The notes under the pieces were generated by a model. The model saw only the letters and a program-made list of their open reading frames with translations, made no database searches and had not been told where the DNA came from. From Pichia kudriavzevii (lineage: Eukaryota > Ascomycota > Pichiomycetes > Pichiales > Pichiaceae): a stretch of DNA of 64,000 nt. Positions 47,501-57,398 of this stretch are shown one piece after another; the first letter of the stretch is position 1; each line of letters begins with the position of its first letter. A program made the position numbers and the translations under genes. Where the stretch lies: assembly GCF_003054445.1 (NCBI RefSeq), contig NC_042509.1, positions 868,001 to 932,000 on the forward strand, read 5' to 3'.

Positions 47501-49845
47501 TGGGTTGATGGCGTGCCGCTAAACGATACACCCGGGTCATTGTTTTTATCATAATGACTAAACTTTTCTTTAAGCCCCTTCAAAATTTGTAATGACTGGA
47601 ACAATGTCTTCCATGGAGAGTTGAATGTAATAGAGTCAATCGCCATCGTTTTTTTAGTATAACATTTTATCACACTTTGCGTGTTTACATCATATGTTCG
47701 AAACGAAGTAGGTTCTGTCGGAAGAGTCACTCGAATGTCTTGAAGATTCAACTTTGCAGTTCCCAGTATTGTACTTAGTTCTAAATTGATGAATTCTAGT
47801 GTTGAAATACGGTTAATATCATCGTATAGAAAGGGAGCTATTGAGAAACTCAAAGTTTCCTTCCCATCATCAGAGAGGCTGATTATGCCTTCAGTTTTGC
47901 CTGCTTTAAAAACAAAGTAAAATGGTTTATTCTGACGTCGTGTTGAATTGGGATTTCCGAGACCGAATCCTGTTCGAGGATTTGGAGTCCTCCATGACAT
48001 TGGGCCTTCAGTATTATTTTTTTTCATACTTTTTGCTTTAAACTGTTGGATTTGATGCCAAATCGGCTGAAATTCATTCTTCAACCCAATCAAAGTCTCT
48101 AACAAAGCATAGTCAACTTTAATGTGCAAAGAATGACTGAAAATTATTGTTGTGATATGTTCTTTTTCTAATGTCTGTGTTTCTATTCTGATATCTGCAT
48201 GACTACTGGAGGTTCGTTCAAAATAGGTAACCTTTTGATCGTCAAAAAACAGTTCCATTTCTTCTAATGACCCTTGTACTAATGTAGAACTTCTCTGCTG
48301 CAATAAAAATTTTGAAAACTGACAAATAAAGGGGGTTTTATCTTCAAAATTATTGGATTTATTCAATTTTGATTGTAATCCAACTTGTATTAGTTCAATT
48401 GAGAACAAGCTTAGAGTTAGTTTTGAATTTGCGTTTAGAGATGTTTTTTCATTAGGAGCTGCATTTTGTTGTGTTTTCGAAAAGCATTTTTGTTTGTCCA
48501 TGTGAGATAACAATTCAATAAAGGAGGAAATAACTCTAGGAAACGGATTTAGACTTACTTTGATAATCCCAATCTCTATAGATAATTTAGTACGATCTTC
48601 AAGAGATATTTTGATCCTATCAATATTCACCAAGATATCTTTATCATCTTCTTTTGTCCGATCCACTTCCACAGGTGAAGGTTTGAAGTCGCCCTCTATA
48701 GCACTAAGATAAACGCTTTTGCCTGATGTTGAGTAAATCGCACTTTCCATTAATGATTGTTCCATTTCTTCTCTATGCTCTACCATAAATGAAGATGACA
48801 TCAGATGCTCATCATATTCATCGTCACCACCTTCGCTCCCACTCACATTATCTGTCTTATAACCATTGGTATTTTCACTTTCAGCATCTACATCATTATT
48901 GGTTTGATTATCATCCACATGATACTCTTTCTTATTACCGTGACTACTATTAAACGTAGTTTTACCTTTTTGGTGACCCAAACCAGATACCTCAATGTTC
49001 TCAATTGTACACCGCCTTTTAGAGTTATCACCACATGCCTCGATCAATGCAACGGTCAGCATCATCGAAATTGGGTCCGATATGATCTTAAACTTTATAT
49101 TAGTAAGCAATACACTGGTTTTGTTGAGAATATATTCAACTGCATATTTGAGTATTAGATTATTGGGTGATTTTGTGCGATTAGATCCTCTCTTCAACGC
49201 ACTATCAAGGTCAGTATTGACATCCAAATCATTGTTCAAGATAGCTTCCGACAAAGCTGCTTCATTTCCTTTCTTATTTCTACTTTTATTTTTTTCACCA
49301 CTTAGATGACTATTCCGGCCATCAGCATGATGATCTTGATCACCAGCATCATCTATTTCATCACCCCAGGGTTGACTATTGGTAGTATTTGGCGCATCAG
49401 GACACAATGAATTCACACCGCTCATTGCATCAACAAAACCCACCACACTCTCCATCATCTCCCCCAATCCTTCCACCGGATCATCTATCCCATTCATGAA
49501 TATGGAACTTGCAGAGTTTGCAAATTCTGATTTTCCGAAACTTGTTTTGGGATTCACAATACAATCGATTCCATCAACTGTAATTTTGATTCCATTTGTA
49601 TTTATTTGTATTTTTAGATCAGATGCAAAAGCATGTCTCACATTGAAAGGCATGGATAAAGGTAAGTATTGTGTTTGTAGCCTATCAATATCTAATGCTA
49701 TATCTGTTAAATGCAGCGAAAGTCCGGAGTCCCCATTAAATGCAAATGATGATTGTTGTGGTATGTCCACCGGGTGTAATGGTAATCTTGCCAATATGAA
49801 GGACATCACATGCTGCTGGATTGCAGCCGTAAACATAGAAGCCAT
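44563..49845 (-). CDS. ATG2: Autophagy lipid-transfer protein Atg2
   Basis: A 1760-residue protein of the Atg2/VPS13 bridge family, which transfers phospholipids from the ER to the growing autophagosome together with Atg18 and Atg9. The N-terminus has the chorein-like start (IQQHVMSFILARLPLHPVD, then LSLHLTDIALDIDRLQTQYL). The C-terminal Atg2 domain is recognisable by RSIINVSAGMNKIVSVPVRE, YRKDGRVIRSLQIGALAF and the amphipathic helix that follows. S. cerevisiae Atg2 has 1592 residues; the extra length lies mostly in acidic, disordered linkers near residues 150-230 and 290-360. The ATG at 49845 gives a family-like N-terminus. A TTTATAG just upstream resembles a splice acceptor, but no donor is evident. 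Confidence 0.9.
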   Translation of the reverse strand: MASMFTAAIQQHVMSFILARLPLHPVDIPQQSSFAFNGDSGLSLHLTDIALDIDRLQTQYLPLSMPFNVRHAFASDLKIQINTNGIKITVDGIDCIVNPKTSFGKSEFANSASSIFMNGIDDPVEGLGEMMESVVGFVDAMSGVNSLCPDAPNTTNSQPWGDEIDDAGDQDHHADGRNSHLSGEKNKSRNKKGNEAALSEAILNNDLDVNTDLDSALKRGSNRTKSPNNLILKYAVEYILNKTSVLLTNIKFKIISDPISMMLTVALIEACGDNSKRRCTIENIEVSGLGHQKGKTTFNSSHGNKKEYHVDDNQTNNDVDAESENTNGYKTDNVSGSEGGDDEYDEHLMSSSFMVEHREEMEQSLMESAIYSTSGKSVYLSAIEGDFKPSPVEVDRTKEDDKDILVNIDRIKISLEDRTKLSIEIGIIKVSLNPFPRVISSFIELLSHMDKQKCFSKTQQNAAPNEKTSLNANSKLTLSLFSIELIQVGLQSKLNKSNNFEDKTPFICQFSKFLLQQRSSTLVQGSLEEMELFFDDQKVTYFERTSSSHADIRIETQTLEKEHITTIIFSHSLHIKVDYALLETLIGLKNEFQPIWHQIQQFKAKSMKKNNTEGPMSWRTPNPRTGFGLGNPNSTRRQNKPFYFVFKAGKTEGIISLSDDGKETLSFSIAPFLYDDINRISTLEFINLELSTILGTAKLNLQDIRVTLPTEPTSFRTYDVNTQSVIKCYTKKTMAIDSITFNSPWKTLFQSLQILKGLKEKFSHYDKNNDPGVSFSGTPSTQRNRMMQSIMLKQRIIDIYLLIKNFDVKISSINEEFGDIVGTTRNISFITSSLDHQISVPEFSICRLYAENVEKIVEKPNKWSSSPMLFIKVQHAINIYINNWLINYNGRWLEMFSSGENVVDTSVTHIKAESIEQVKRKLMIEIFVSLTDVSIGLKPVDLDSCAVLVLNKSNLDIYKYTDSSLIFQLSSNLISLFLIDDTKGNEKAPGNIIDSDDPWKIASIWTSKGYVNIGTLSTISLKIALNSKTSLKTHFDHSPIDIQANLEKITLDLCSDSTQCFIQLLKNIKKPVYFSYDDKYKDKNELIDVFHDIDLDYFDSSKQVLSTLPQLERAISNLSQNGGDSADLSSSQSLEIVEDYVRNMNNKLRQKEQEAGSSGDAHYSIPVKVHFSVSQINLNLHDGYDWKETRFQIKNALERVSKTASELNKIGVSDSNVEEGFNIEETLYKSVLVEAGPENDNNGAINEYINTIYLGKKADGTPKLLTRSLKNKVQIMLEDIDVDFKLLSTNEPHPDVKPDFYSGKEGDFEVVNEIGLSIDKFTIFDNVPTSSWNMFAGYMREYGEREVGKSMVKVNIELVRPIKELAAIEMRLRVQVLPLRFYVDQDTLEFLTRFLEFKDKRFIPPAVDDEEMFIQRLIIDTVKLKLDYKPKKIDYADIRTGHTGEFVNIFIIDGSEITLNEVKLYGINGMSNLNSILTSYWSPDIKRNQLVGVLSGLAPVRSIINVSAGMNKIVSVPVREYRKDGRVIRSLQIGALAFTKATSGEILKLGAKLAAGTQTILENTEQMLGGAGSSMRVVNEGQAADSRESHERRRSSAASFGDEDENDYHRYFFQNKNIINSGDRKQDVHSEECAITDEDGDSDEGNSHEGIDKESSYIKSLYSNQPSNFNEGLKVAYGSIQRNLKIARNAVYEAKSKANEAETTSGVIKEYAKVTPVVLIRPAIAATEALSKGLLGGVNEINPEEKQRAEEKYKKVEEED

Positions 49846-50114
49846 AACCTATAAACAAAAGTTAGTTACTTGAACACAAGGTGATTCATATCACTGGAGA
49901 GTTGGTATAGGTACTTGTGTTAACACCATCAATATTCATGTCCTTCTCTTTAAAAAAGTGGCAATGAGCCCGCATATTTCCCAAAGGAGAAATTTCTGCG
50001 CAGCCCGAGGTTTCCATCAATCACGATTACAAATACTTGCGATAAGATAAGACATTGTATAACGCTGAGTGAATGTCTGTGCTAATATTAGTACAACTTT
50101 ATACACATTCAAGC

Positions 50115-51683
50115 CTATAAAAAGTTTGGGTCAATGGCGTCTTCAATGACATGTGCTCTTATGAGAGCCTTCTCTTGGTGTTTTATATAGAGCAACATCG
50201 ATCCACCGGATAGAACAGTTAAAGTGACAAGCAAGGTATTTATAGGAGTTGGATCATTACCAAATTGAAAATGTGTAGCGTTGTCTAGTAATGTTTGTGA
50301 TATATTCATCATACCACTAATAAAAATAATTGCACCATAGACAGTACCAAAGTTGGCATAACCAAACACTTTCACGCAATAGTCAGACACTGCAGTATAA
50401 TAGAAAGGTCTATATAACACCAACAGCAAGATTCCAATATACTGGAGCACTTGGTTACATGTCATACCGAAAAGACCAATGGAGGTAGAGACAGTTAGCA
50501 AAATCATCAAAATTTTGTAAGTTTGTAAATTATCAAGAATGAGGCCAATAAATGGAATTGAAATAATTCCACCAAGAGGCAATGCAATATCGAAAAATTT
50601 ATTAATTCTAATGGCAATTTCTGGGTTAAAGTAATATTCCATTTGAGATGCAATTGTAGCAACAAAATAATTAATTCTTAGCATTTGGATTGTCGTAAAC
50701 ATACACATCAAGTACCACCAAGGGGATTTAAATTGCTCATACAAGGGTACCGAATGTAACACACCAAAAATACCACCAGAAGCTTCTTTCAATTGATGGT
50801 CTGCAATCTCCTCATACACAGATTTAGCAGAAACAACAGAACCTCGACGTGCTCTGTCGGTTTCCCGATCTGCAATCTCATCTGGCTGATAGCGTGAATC
50901 ATGGGGATTCATTGGTAAGCCATGTTCGTCCAACCCAGTTTCAGCCTCTTTAGCTAAAGTTTCGATAGTCTTGTAAGATCTATGTGGCATGATAAAGAAT
51001 TGGCAGAGTAATATAAACAGAGGAACCACCAGATAGTAAGAGAAAAATGTTTTCAATGTCAAATTTGAAATATAGTTATTCTGATAAACAACACGATAAA
51101 ATAAGAATAATGCAGACGAGGTATCAAATGCGCCTGTCAGCAATGCCAAGATCAATCCCGATCTACCAGGGAAAGAATTGGCCAATTGGAAACAGCTGAT
51201 AAATACGAATGGCCCACCAAAGGCCAAAGCAATGTATCCAAACAAATAAGCATCAATTGATTTAATGGATGAACCATTTGACAGTAAAAGTGATGCCATT
51301 GCAAGAATGAAAGATCCAATTATACCAGTGACTCTAGGCCCATAATTATCGAGAATTGGACCAACTAATAATGCGGTTGCATTAGTGATGACAGCTGCAT
51401 AAGTGAACATTCTGTTTAATTTTAGGTCCTGTTCAACACAAGCAGCCTCAAGAATAGACGGGACAGATCCAGTACCTACTTCACATGCCTCCTTATAAAC
51501 TCCCTGGGAGATGAGAACAGGTTTCAATGCAGCAAAACCAAACACCGGTCCTGCTGCAAATAAACACCACACCATTGCACATCCAACTTGTGTAATTCTC
51601 AGTGCTAGAGAAGGTGTTTGCTGAGTGGAAACACGAGTGTGTGATCCAATGGGGAGAAGAGGAGTATTTTCATCAGAAGCCAT
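50115..51683 (-). CDS. FMP42: MFS transporter of the Fmp42 (SLC43-like) family
   Basis: A 522-residue membrane protein with about 12 hydrophobic helices split by a hydrophilic loop (about residues 235-300, including RRGSVVSAKSVYEEIADHQ). The first helix region (VGCAMVWCLFAAGPVFGFAAL), the DNYGPRVTGIIGSF loop between helices 2 and 3, and VLYRPFYYTAVSDYCVKVFG near the C-terminus match Fmp42 (504 residues in S. cerevisiae), a relative of SLC43 amino-acid transporters. The substrate in yeast is not established; S. cerevisiae Fmp42 was found in mitochondrial and vacuolar preparations. The N-terminal ENTPLLP dileucine-type signal suits vacuolar sorting. It shares no promoter with ATG2 (same strand, 269 bases apart). 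Confidence 0.85.
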   Translation of the reverse strand: MASDENTPLLPIGSHTRVSTQQTPSLALRITQVGCAMVWCLFAAGPVFGFAALKPVLISQGVYKEACEVGTGSVPSILEAACVEQDLKLNRMFTYAAVITNATALLVGPILDNYGPRVTGIIGSFILAMASLLLSNGSSIKSIDAYLFGYIALAFGGPFVFISCFQLANSFPGRSGLILALLTGAFDTSSALFLFYRVVYQNNYISNLTLKTFFSYYLVVPLFILLCQFFIMPHRSYKTIETLAKEAETGLDEHGLPMNPHDSRYQPDEIADRETDRARRGSVVSAKSVYEEIADHQLKEASGGIFGVLHSVPLYEQFKSPWWYLMCMFTTIQMLRINYFVATIASQMEYYFNPEIAIRINKFFDIALPLGGIISIPFIGLILDNLQTYKILMILLTVSTSIGLFGMTCNQVLQYIGILLLVLYRPFYYTAVSDYCVKVFGYANFGTVYGAIIFISGMMNISQTLLDNATHFQFGNDPTPINTLLVTLTVLSGGSMLLYIKHQEKALIRAHVIEDAIDPNFL

Positions 51684-51959
51684 CTGCTAGTATGCACGGT
51701 GACAAGTATTAGAACTATAGACGTGTAGTACCTACAAAGAGGAAACAGAGACATCAAAAGGAGGAAAACCAAGAGGAAACTCGAGGACATTTACTCCAAG
51801 AGATAACCAACCAAGATTTTCCCTTTTCATGCTTATCGATAAAGGGTGCGGAATTCGCCGACGCTATATAACTTGTCTGTATTTACTCATCCAAGATACT
51901 CTATGGTGATTGTAATCTATAAAGACGAAAGATGGGGGGGGGGTTTCTGTGATAGACGA

Positions 51960-52709
51960 CTAAGCCTTACCAAGATTGTCGAGCTGATTAGCAAGCTTGG
52001 AGACGTCGTCCTCTTTGTCTTTGGAAGCCTCTTCCTTTTTCTCTTCGCCAGCAAGCACACTTTCAACCCAGGCAACTTCTTGTTTGAGAAGATCCTTGGT
52101 ACTTGGACAGTAATGTCCACCTGGATGCTTGAGGATGGTGTGGTTTTCGCAGATTTCTGCAAAAGCAAGAGATCTCTCATTGGCAACCAGTGTATCGAGT
52201 TCACCAATGACGTGAAGTGTAGGAAGTGTTACCTTTTTTTCGTAGTAGTGTTGGGCTGAAGGATTTTCAAGCTTAAACCCGGAATACAAGATTGCGAATT
52301 TCAAGTGTTCAAAGGCCTTTTCATCTCCAACCACCTTATCAAACGTGGACAGGAGAGCACCAACAACACCGGAACCCTGAGAGAATCCCATAATACCAAC
52401 AAATGGACCGTGTTCCTCCCATGCCTTCTTGATGGTATCCAATGATGGCTGAATGTCAAATTTCTCCGGTTGGGTATAGACCCAGCCTCTAAAGTCAACT
52501 TCTTCGGCCTTATCGTCGGCACCCAAACTTGATGCAGCAAATGGCAAGTCTGCCGGTGTCAACTTGATTGGACCGTCGATGAAAACAGTATGATAGCCTG
52601 CCTTCTTTAACGCTTTTCTTATACCCGACGCTTTGACGGAGAAAACCTTGCCGTTTTGGGCAAAACCGTGCAGACAGAGAATGGTACCTTTCATAACCTT
52701 CTGAGACAT
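51960..52709 (-). CDS. FSH1: Serine hydrolase Fsh1-like
   Basis: A 249-residue alpha/beta hydrolase of the FSH family. Landmarks are ILCLHGFAQNGKVFS near residues 10-24, the nucleophile Ser110 in GFSQGSG, an Asp in IGELDTLV and the catalytic His in HPGGHYCP. S. cerevisiae Fsh1 has 243 residues and the same Ser position. The family is related to human OVCA2; the natural substrate is unclear, though small esters and thioesters are likely. A Glu/Lys-rich tail is added. The open frame continues 30 codons upstream but only from TTG, so ATG 52709 is used; Fsh2 or Fsh3 is possible instead. Confidence 0.85.
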   Translation of the reverse strand: MSQKVMKGTILCLHGFAQNGKVFSVKASGIRKALKKAGYHTVFIDGPIKLTPADLPFAASSLGADDKAEEVDFRGWVYTQPEKFDIQPSLDTIKKAWEEHGPFVGIMGFSQGSGVVGALLSTFDKVVGDEKAFEHLKFAILYSGFKLENPSAQHYYEKKVTLPTLHVIGELDTLVANERSLAFAEICENHTILKHPGGHYCPSTKDLLKQEVAWVESVLAGEEKKEEASKDKEDDVSKLANQLDNLGKA

Positions 52710-53250
52710 GATGGGTGCTGATGTCAATATTCGATAGCTAAATGAGAAAAGATATTGGTGGATTCGGAATAGGAGGAAAGAAGAAGAGAAAGTGAACAAA
52801 TGGACCTAAAAAGTGAAATATCTCTACGGTGTTAAGAGACTTTGCACTTTCTCGTTTATTTCCAACCTTGTTTGAAAACATTTTTTCCTCTACAGTAGGG
52901 AATACACGAAAACGGTCTCCTTGTCAGACGTAAACCTCTTGTTGATCGTCACATATTACACACCATACAGAACACACTGTAGTAACCAAAGAGCCATTAT
53001 TCTCGCTTGGAGGAGTATATCTATTCAATTTTTGTTCATTATGCGTTTCTCTATAAATCTTTCATTAATGTGACGTTCCCGTTAGGGACTAAATGTTGAG
53101 TTAGCCCGTCCCTTAAAAAAAAAAAGGATATGCACGGCAGAAAGGTTGAGATGGCTTTTTCTTCCATTTTGCAAGCCACAAATGTTCTTTCCAGGTGGAG
53201 TCTTCCCCCCCTCCAAATAGAATATACTGGTAGCAAGGAGAGAGTTGGAA
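52710..53250. other. Divergent promoter region of FSH1 and the PhoD-like gene
   Basis: These 541 bases contain no supported gene. There is an A11-type tract near 53115-53125 and a short pyrimidine-rich stretch near 53205. No clear operator is seen. Confidence 0.5.
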
Positions 53251-55323
53251 ATGAGCTATTCTCAACAAAAGATATTAGATGCCTGGTTCAAACCGTTACC
53301 GCTTGAGGAGTATTGTGATTTGGTGAAGGACAATATTCCAGAAAACATCCCCAAGACAGACTCTTGCCCAAAGGATTACAGGTTGGGCAGGCTAGACATA
53401 GCATGTGGACCACTAGTGAGATTTTTGGCGTCCCATGAGAATAACTCAAATAATTACAGGGGCTCGATTATGATTGTCGTGAGGAATATTGATGACGGCA
53501 TCGACGTCCCCACTCTGCAGTTTGTCATTGGACCATCTGTTTCAGACGGTACAAAAGAGCATTCCATTGCCGAAGAAGCTCCAATCGATTCAAAAGTTAT
53601 CTATAAGGAGCAAAATTTCACATTTATTCGATACTCATTTATGTTCCAGCTAAAAGAATTTGAACAAAGGGTTAGATACTCAATTGATGGTGATTTCAAA
53701 CCGCACTTTCAGTTTTTCCTACCTTCCTCCTTGAAATCAATGAATGTCATGTCTTACTCCTGTAATGGATTTTCCTTGGCAGTGGAAACTGAATCTTTTA
53801 AGAGTTCCCTTTGGCTAGACGTTTTACGTAAACATAATCAAACCAATTTCCATTACCATGTGATGGTAGGCGGTGGTGACCAAATTTATGCAGATAGTGT
53901 GAAGAATAGCTCTACTGAGCTCGCTAAATGGCTAAAACATAAACATCTACATGCATATGAGAAAAGTACCCCTGAAATGGTGGAATCCCTGAATGACTTT
54001 TATCTCAACCATTATATAAAATGGTTTGGAAAAGGTTACTGGGAAGGTATCAATGGTAAAACCATCCAGGCTGCATATCCAATTGCATTGTCTACTATTC
54101 CGCAAATTAACATTTTTGATGATCATGATATCATTGATGGGTATGGGTCATATAAGGATATTACAATGCGTCAGGATATTTTCAAAACACTTGGCCAACG
54201 TGCTTTCTTTTATTATATGTTATTCCAACACCACACTCATCCGGATGAGCCAACAGAACCAGAATCTTCATGGATCATTGGGAAAAAACCTGGTCCTTAC
54301 ATCAACCAGCTATCGAGATCTGTGTTTGCCAAATTAGGAAGAAATATTGGATTTCTAGGTATGGATAACAGAACTGAGCGTACCAAGAAGCAGGTAGTGA
54401 TGCCAGAAACTTACGATGCGATTTTTAATAGATTGGAAGATGAGGTTTCAAAATCAGAAAGTGCCGGCAAACCACTAAAACATCTCTATGTCTTGTTGGG
54501 TGTCCCCATCTGCTATCCAAGGATGGTATTTTTAGAACGACTTGCATCATCACCACTAGCGAGACCCTTAAAGTTTCTTGCTCGTCATGGAGTAATTGCA
54601 AGGGGATTAGTTAATGAGTTTGATGGTGAAATAGAGTTGTTGGATGACATGGAAGACCACTGGTGCTCTCATCATCATAAAAAGGAAAGAAATGCTTTAA
54701 TGAAAAGACTCATTGCATTTGGGCATGAACACAGCATTAGAATTACCATCTTATCAGGTGATGTTCATCTATGTTGCATTTCAAGATTTAGAGATGACTC
54801 TGGTAGAAAATCATACAAATCCCCCGAAAACGATCCCAGCTTTATCATCAATCTTATTTCATCAGCAATTGTAAACGTTGCACCACCTGACGGAATGGCA
54901 AAGTTTTTGTCGTATCGTGCAAAGGAGCACATTTTTGAGAGTTTTATCAAGGAAGACATGGTACCGCTTTTTGAGCTTGAACCCGCAAGCAATAAGAAAC
55001 GTGCTACCAATATGTTTATGAACAAAAGAAACTACGCGGACTTGGTCCCTGTGGAAAATATATCTACTGAATATAAAAGTGAAAGGTTTGGAGTTGACAC
55101 GGCAAACAAATACTTCGTTCCTGGAGCAGTCGATGGACCTTCTCTTAGTATAACATACGATGAGAATAAACATGAAAGTTCCAAAACTAATGGCAAGATC
55201 GGCTATCCATTTGATGAGGATGGCATTTTAGCAACCCTGCATGTTGAGGTTGATCACAGTGATGTCAGCAGCAAAACCGGAGATTACGATTTTGTTGTCC
55301 CTTCGTTAAAGTTATCTGATTAA
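53251..55323 (+). CDS. PhoD-like metallophosphatase-domain protein (YGR266W family)
   Basis: A 690-residue protein of the eukaryotic PhoD-like family. Metal-site motifs are visible in order: GGGDQIYADS near residue 209, IFDDHDIIDGYG near 290, and LSGDVHLCCISRF near 500. The family (S. cerevisiae YGR266W, about 700 residues; fungal PhoD_2) is predicted to be phosphodiesterase-like but has no settled substrate. No signal peptide or strong membrane helix is evident. The frame extends two codons upstream to TTG; ATG 53251 (MSYSQQKILDAWF) is preferred. It is convergent with YIP1. Confidence 0.8.
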   Translation: MSYSQQKILDAWFKPLPLEEYCDLVKDNIPENIPKTDSCPKDYRLGRLDIACGPLVRFLASHENNSNNYRGSIMIVVRNIDDGIDVPTLQFVIGPSVSDGTKEHSIAEEAPIDSKVIYKEQNFTFIRYSFMFQLKEFEQRVRYSIDGDFKPHFQFFLPSSLKSMNVMSYSCNGFSLAVETESFKSSLWLDVLRKHNQTNFHYHVMVGGGDQIYADSVKNSSTELAKWLKHKHLHAYEKSTPEMVESLNDFYLNHYIKWFGKGYWEGINGKTIQAAYPIALSTIPQINIFDDHDIIDGYGSYKDITMRQDIFKTLGQRAFFYYMLFQHHTHPDEPTEPESSWIIGKKPGPYINQLSRSVFAKLGRNIGFLGMDNRTERTKKQVVMPETYDAIFNRLEDEVSKSESAGKPLKHLYVLLGVPICYPRMVFLERLASSPLARPLKFLARHGVIARGLVNEFDGEIELLDDMEDHWCSHHHKKERNALMKRLIAFGHEHSIRITILSGDVHLCCISRFRDDSGRKSYKSPENDPSFIINLISSAIVNVAPPDGMAKFLSYRAKEHIFESFIKEDMVPLFELEPASNKKRATNMFMNKRNYADLVPVENISTEYKSERFGVDTANKYFVPGAVDGPSLSITYDENKHESSKTNGKIGYPFDEDGILATLHVEVDHSDVSSKTGDYDFVVPSLKLSD

Positions 55324-55468
55324 GTAACACTGGTCAACTCTACACGTATTTTTCTCCTGTCTCGTAATCCATTCTCTTATTTTTGCTAATTGAATGTACC
55401 TTCAACGTACACTTGGAAAGATTCTAACATATCTTTTATAAATATTCTGTACACCTCTTATAAATTAT

Positions 55469-56239
55469 TCATGCTTTTTTTTCAGCAAAGACAGTCATTA
55501 ATGCAAAGACAGAATAAAACATTCCTAATGGATATGCAATCAAAGGTCTAGCATTGGACAACTTCAAGACTCTGACAAAGAATCCACTGGCTGCCCAGGT
55601 GCACCAGGCGACACATATAACAGAGAAGGTGTATCCAATGAAATTGTTTAGCTGTAGAAGAACTGCAATGGCACTTAGCAGTACTAGAGGTAATAAACAG
55701 TACCCTATAACACTAGCGGTTCTTAAAAAGTCTAAATCACCGTCAGTGGCAGAACTCATTAGCTTGAATAACCAGTGCAAACTAACAGTTCCAAACAATG
55801 CAACACCATAGATATAACCAAAATGTGTTTTCCCACTTAGCAGTAATAGCGTACCAAATAGTAGACAGAAAAGAATAGGTCCAGCCATGTCACTATCCTG
55901 GATGATGTCTTCTCCCAATGAGTTACTCTTTAAGCTCAACACTGCCATTGTCTTGGCCCTGATGTGACCGAAATTTACGCCCAATTCTTCGAAAAGTGGA
56001 GCTTCCCCAGGATACCCCGATGTCGAAAATGCCGCCAGTATTCCTGGCGGTAAAGGGGCTTCATAGTCAACTGTCCTTGCAGATGGCGTCGCCATTGATC
56101 CAGAAGGCATGAAGTTGGTTGGTGGAATATTCGTAGTAGAGTTGGTATTCAAGGAATAGCCGCCGTTGTAGCCACCGTATTGTCCATAATTACCAGTGGA
56201 GTTATTCGCTGTATGCTGGTATTGCTGGTAGTAGGACAT
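55469..56239 (-). CDS. YIP1: Yip1, Rab-interacting ER-Golgi membrane protein
   Basis: A 256-residue protein with a Tyr/Gln/Asn/Gly-rich cytosolic N-terminus (QYGGYNGGYS) and the Yip domain: APLFEELGVNFGHIRAKT near residues 110-127, then about five membrane helices starting at GPILFCLLFGTLLLL and including the GYCLLPLVLLS segment. Yip1 binds prenylated Rab proteins such as Ypt1 and Ypt31 and is needed for COPII vesicle formation. S. cerevisiae Yip1 has 248 residues. The open frame extends five codons upstream to TTG; ATG 56239 (MSYYQQYQ) is the family start. Confidence 0.93.
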   Translation of the reverse strand: MSYYQQYQHTANNSTGNYGQYGGYNGGYSLNTNSTTNIPPTNFMPSGSMATPSARTVDYEAPLPPGILAAFSTSGYPGEAPLFEELGVNFGHIRAKTMAVLSLKSNSLGEDIIQDSDMAGPILFCLLFGTLLLLSGKTHFGYIYGVALFGTVSLHWLFKLMSSATDGDLDFLRTASVIGYCLLPLVLLSAIAVLLQLNNFIGYTFSVICVAWCTWAASGFFVRVLKLSNARPLIAYPLGMFYSVFALMTVFAEKKA

Positions 56240-56457
56240 TTTGTGTTGTATCAAGCAAGTGGTTTTGCCTTAGATTGGGCAAGGGAAAAGTGTATGTATG
56301 AAGAACTGCTTGAGTCTTGACCATGATTAAGAAGTGCTACATTGTAAAAAAAACATGCTGATCGAGCATCGAAACACGTTAAAATAGTAACAACAAATAT
56401 AGACAGCACTAGATTGCCGGATTGATACCCCTTCTTTGCACAAAAAGTCCCATCAAG

Positions 56458-57387
56458 ATGTCAGACATTCTGATAGAAAACTATGTACAGCAACTAAACG
56501 ACCCCGAAACATACACCGATGTTCATGCGGCGGTTATAGATTTGGTCATGAGTGTGCGTACTATAAGTAAGGATCAACTAATGGTATATCTTCAAAAAGC
56601 CATTCTGACTGTTTTACTCGATTCGACTGAAGATTCCACAATAGAGGAGGAACTGAGGAGTAGTATAGACTCTACTGTTAAAAACCAATATATAAACATC
56701 AATACTTTGCACTCTGTCTTACATTCAATAAATGTGAAACTAGATGTTTTTGGAATGGAAATCGCCGAATCCAGAGACATGGATACATCAACCGAGATAT
56801 TGTATTCCTTCATCAATAAGAAAGGTACTGGTGCAATACAACTATCGACAAAATACACTCAGAATGACATTCAACTTGTGAAACACGTGGTTGATCGGAT
56901 CTTTGCTCCTGAACATGTGCTGCAATCAAGTGTAACTGATGCCGAAGGGAATATCCTTCATCGTATTACATACTCTGTCCCTTATATGAGCATGATCAAA
57001 CATTTGCGAAATGGCCCCGAGCAGTTAGATGACGAAGATATGCCGCTGATGACCAAATTGTCATTTGATGAATCCGAGTTGTTTTTACAAGATCTGGAAC
57101 TATACGGCTGGTTGGAGCTGTATAACGATTGTTTTACACTATCTACAAGGGGGTTAGTCGAGTTGAAAGATTTCCTTATAAAAACGTATGGAAGCTATCC
57201 CGATGGGACCATCTCCACGTGCTTTGGATGCAAAGATATACTCACTCGTGGATGTGCATGTCCGAATTCTTCATGTAACGTACGTTTTCACAAGGATTGT
57301 AAAAACCTATTTCGAAAATCTAGGAATACCAGTGCTTGCCCTAATTCTGATTGTGATGCAGATATTGAGGATTTTTATAGTTTCTAA
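56458..57387 (+). CDS. NSE1: Smc5/6 complex subunit Nse1 (RING-like)
   Basis: A 309-residue protein with Nse1 features: winged-helix halves in the first 245 residues (FINKKGTGAIQLSTKYTQND, YGWLELYNDCFTLSTRGLVE) and a C-terminal variant RING with Cys255, Cys258, Cys273, His278, Cys281, Cys294 and Cys299 among the likely zinc ligands. Nse1 pairs with Nse3 on the Smc5/6 complex, which protects chromosomes during replication and repair, and has ubiquitin-ligase activity. The open frame begins at TTG 12 codons upstream; ATG 56458 (MSDILIENYV) is used. It is convergent with BRE2 with only 11 bases between the stop codons. Confidence 0.88.
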   Translation: MSDILIENYVQQLNDPETYTDVHAAVIDLVMSVRTISKDQLMVYLQKAILTVLLDSTEDSTIEEELRSSIDSTVKNQYININTLHSVLHSINVKLDVFGMEIAESRDMDTSTEILYSFINKKGTGAIQLSTKYTQNDIQLVKHVVDRIFAPEHVLQSSVTDAEGNILHRITYSVPYMSMIKHLRNGPEQLDDEDMPLMTKLSFDESELFLQDLELYGWLELYNDCFTLSTRGLVELKDFLIKTYGSYPDGTISTCFGCKDILTRGCACPNSSCNVRFHKDCKNLFRKSRNTSACPNSDCDADIEDFYSF

Positions 57388-57398
57388 CATACCTGCCT

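Noticed and set aside
49846-49880. Splice-acceptor-like TTTATAG with an AACTAAC branch-like word before the ATG2 start
   Set aside because: No GTATGT-type donor is found within about 250 bases upstream, and the existing ATG already gives a family-like N-terminus.
52710-52799. Hydrophobic 30-codon N-terminal extension of FSH1 that looks like a targeting signal
   Set aside because: It can begin only at TTG, and Fsh1 proteins start where ATG 52709 lies.
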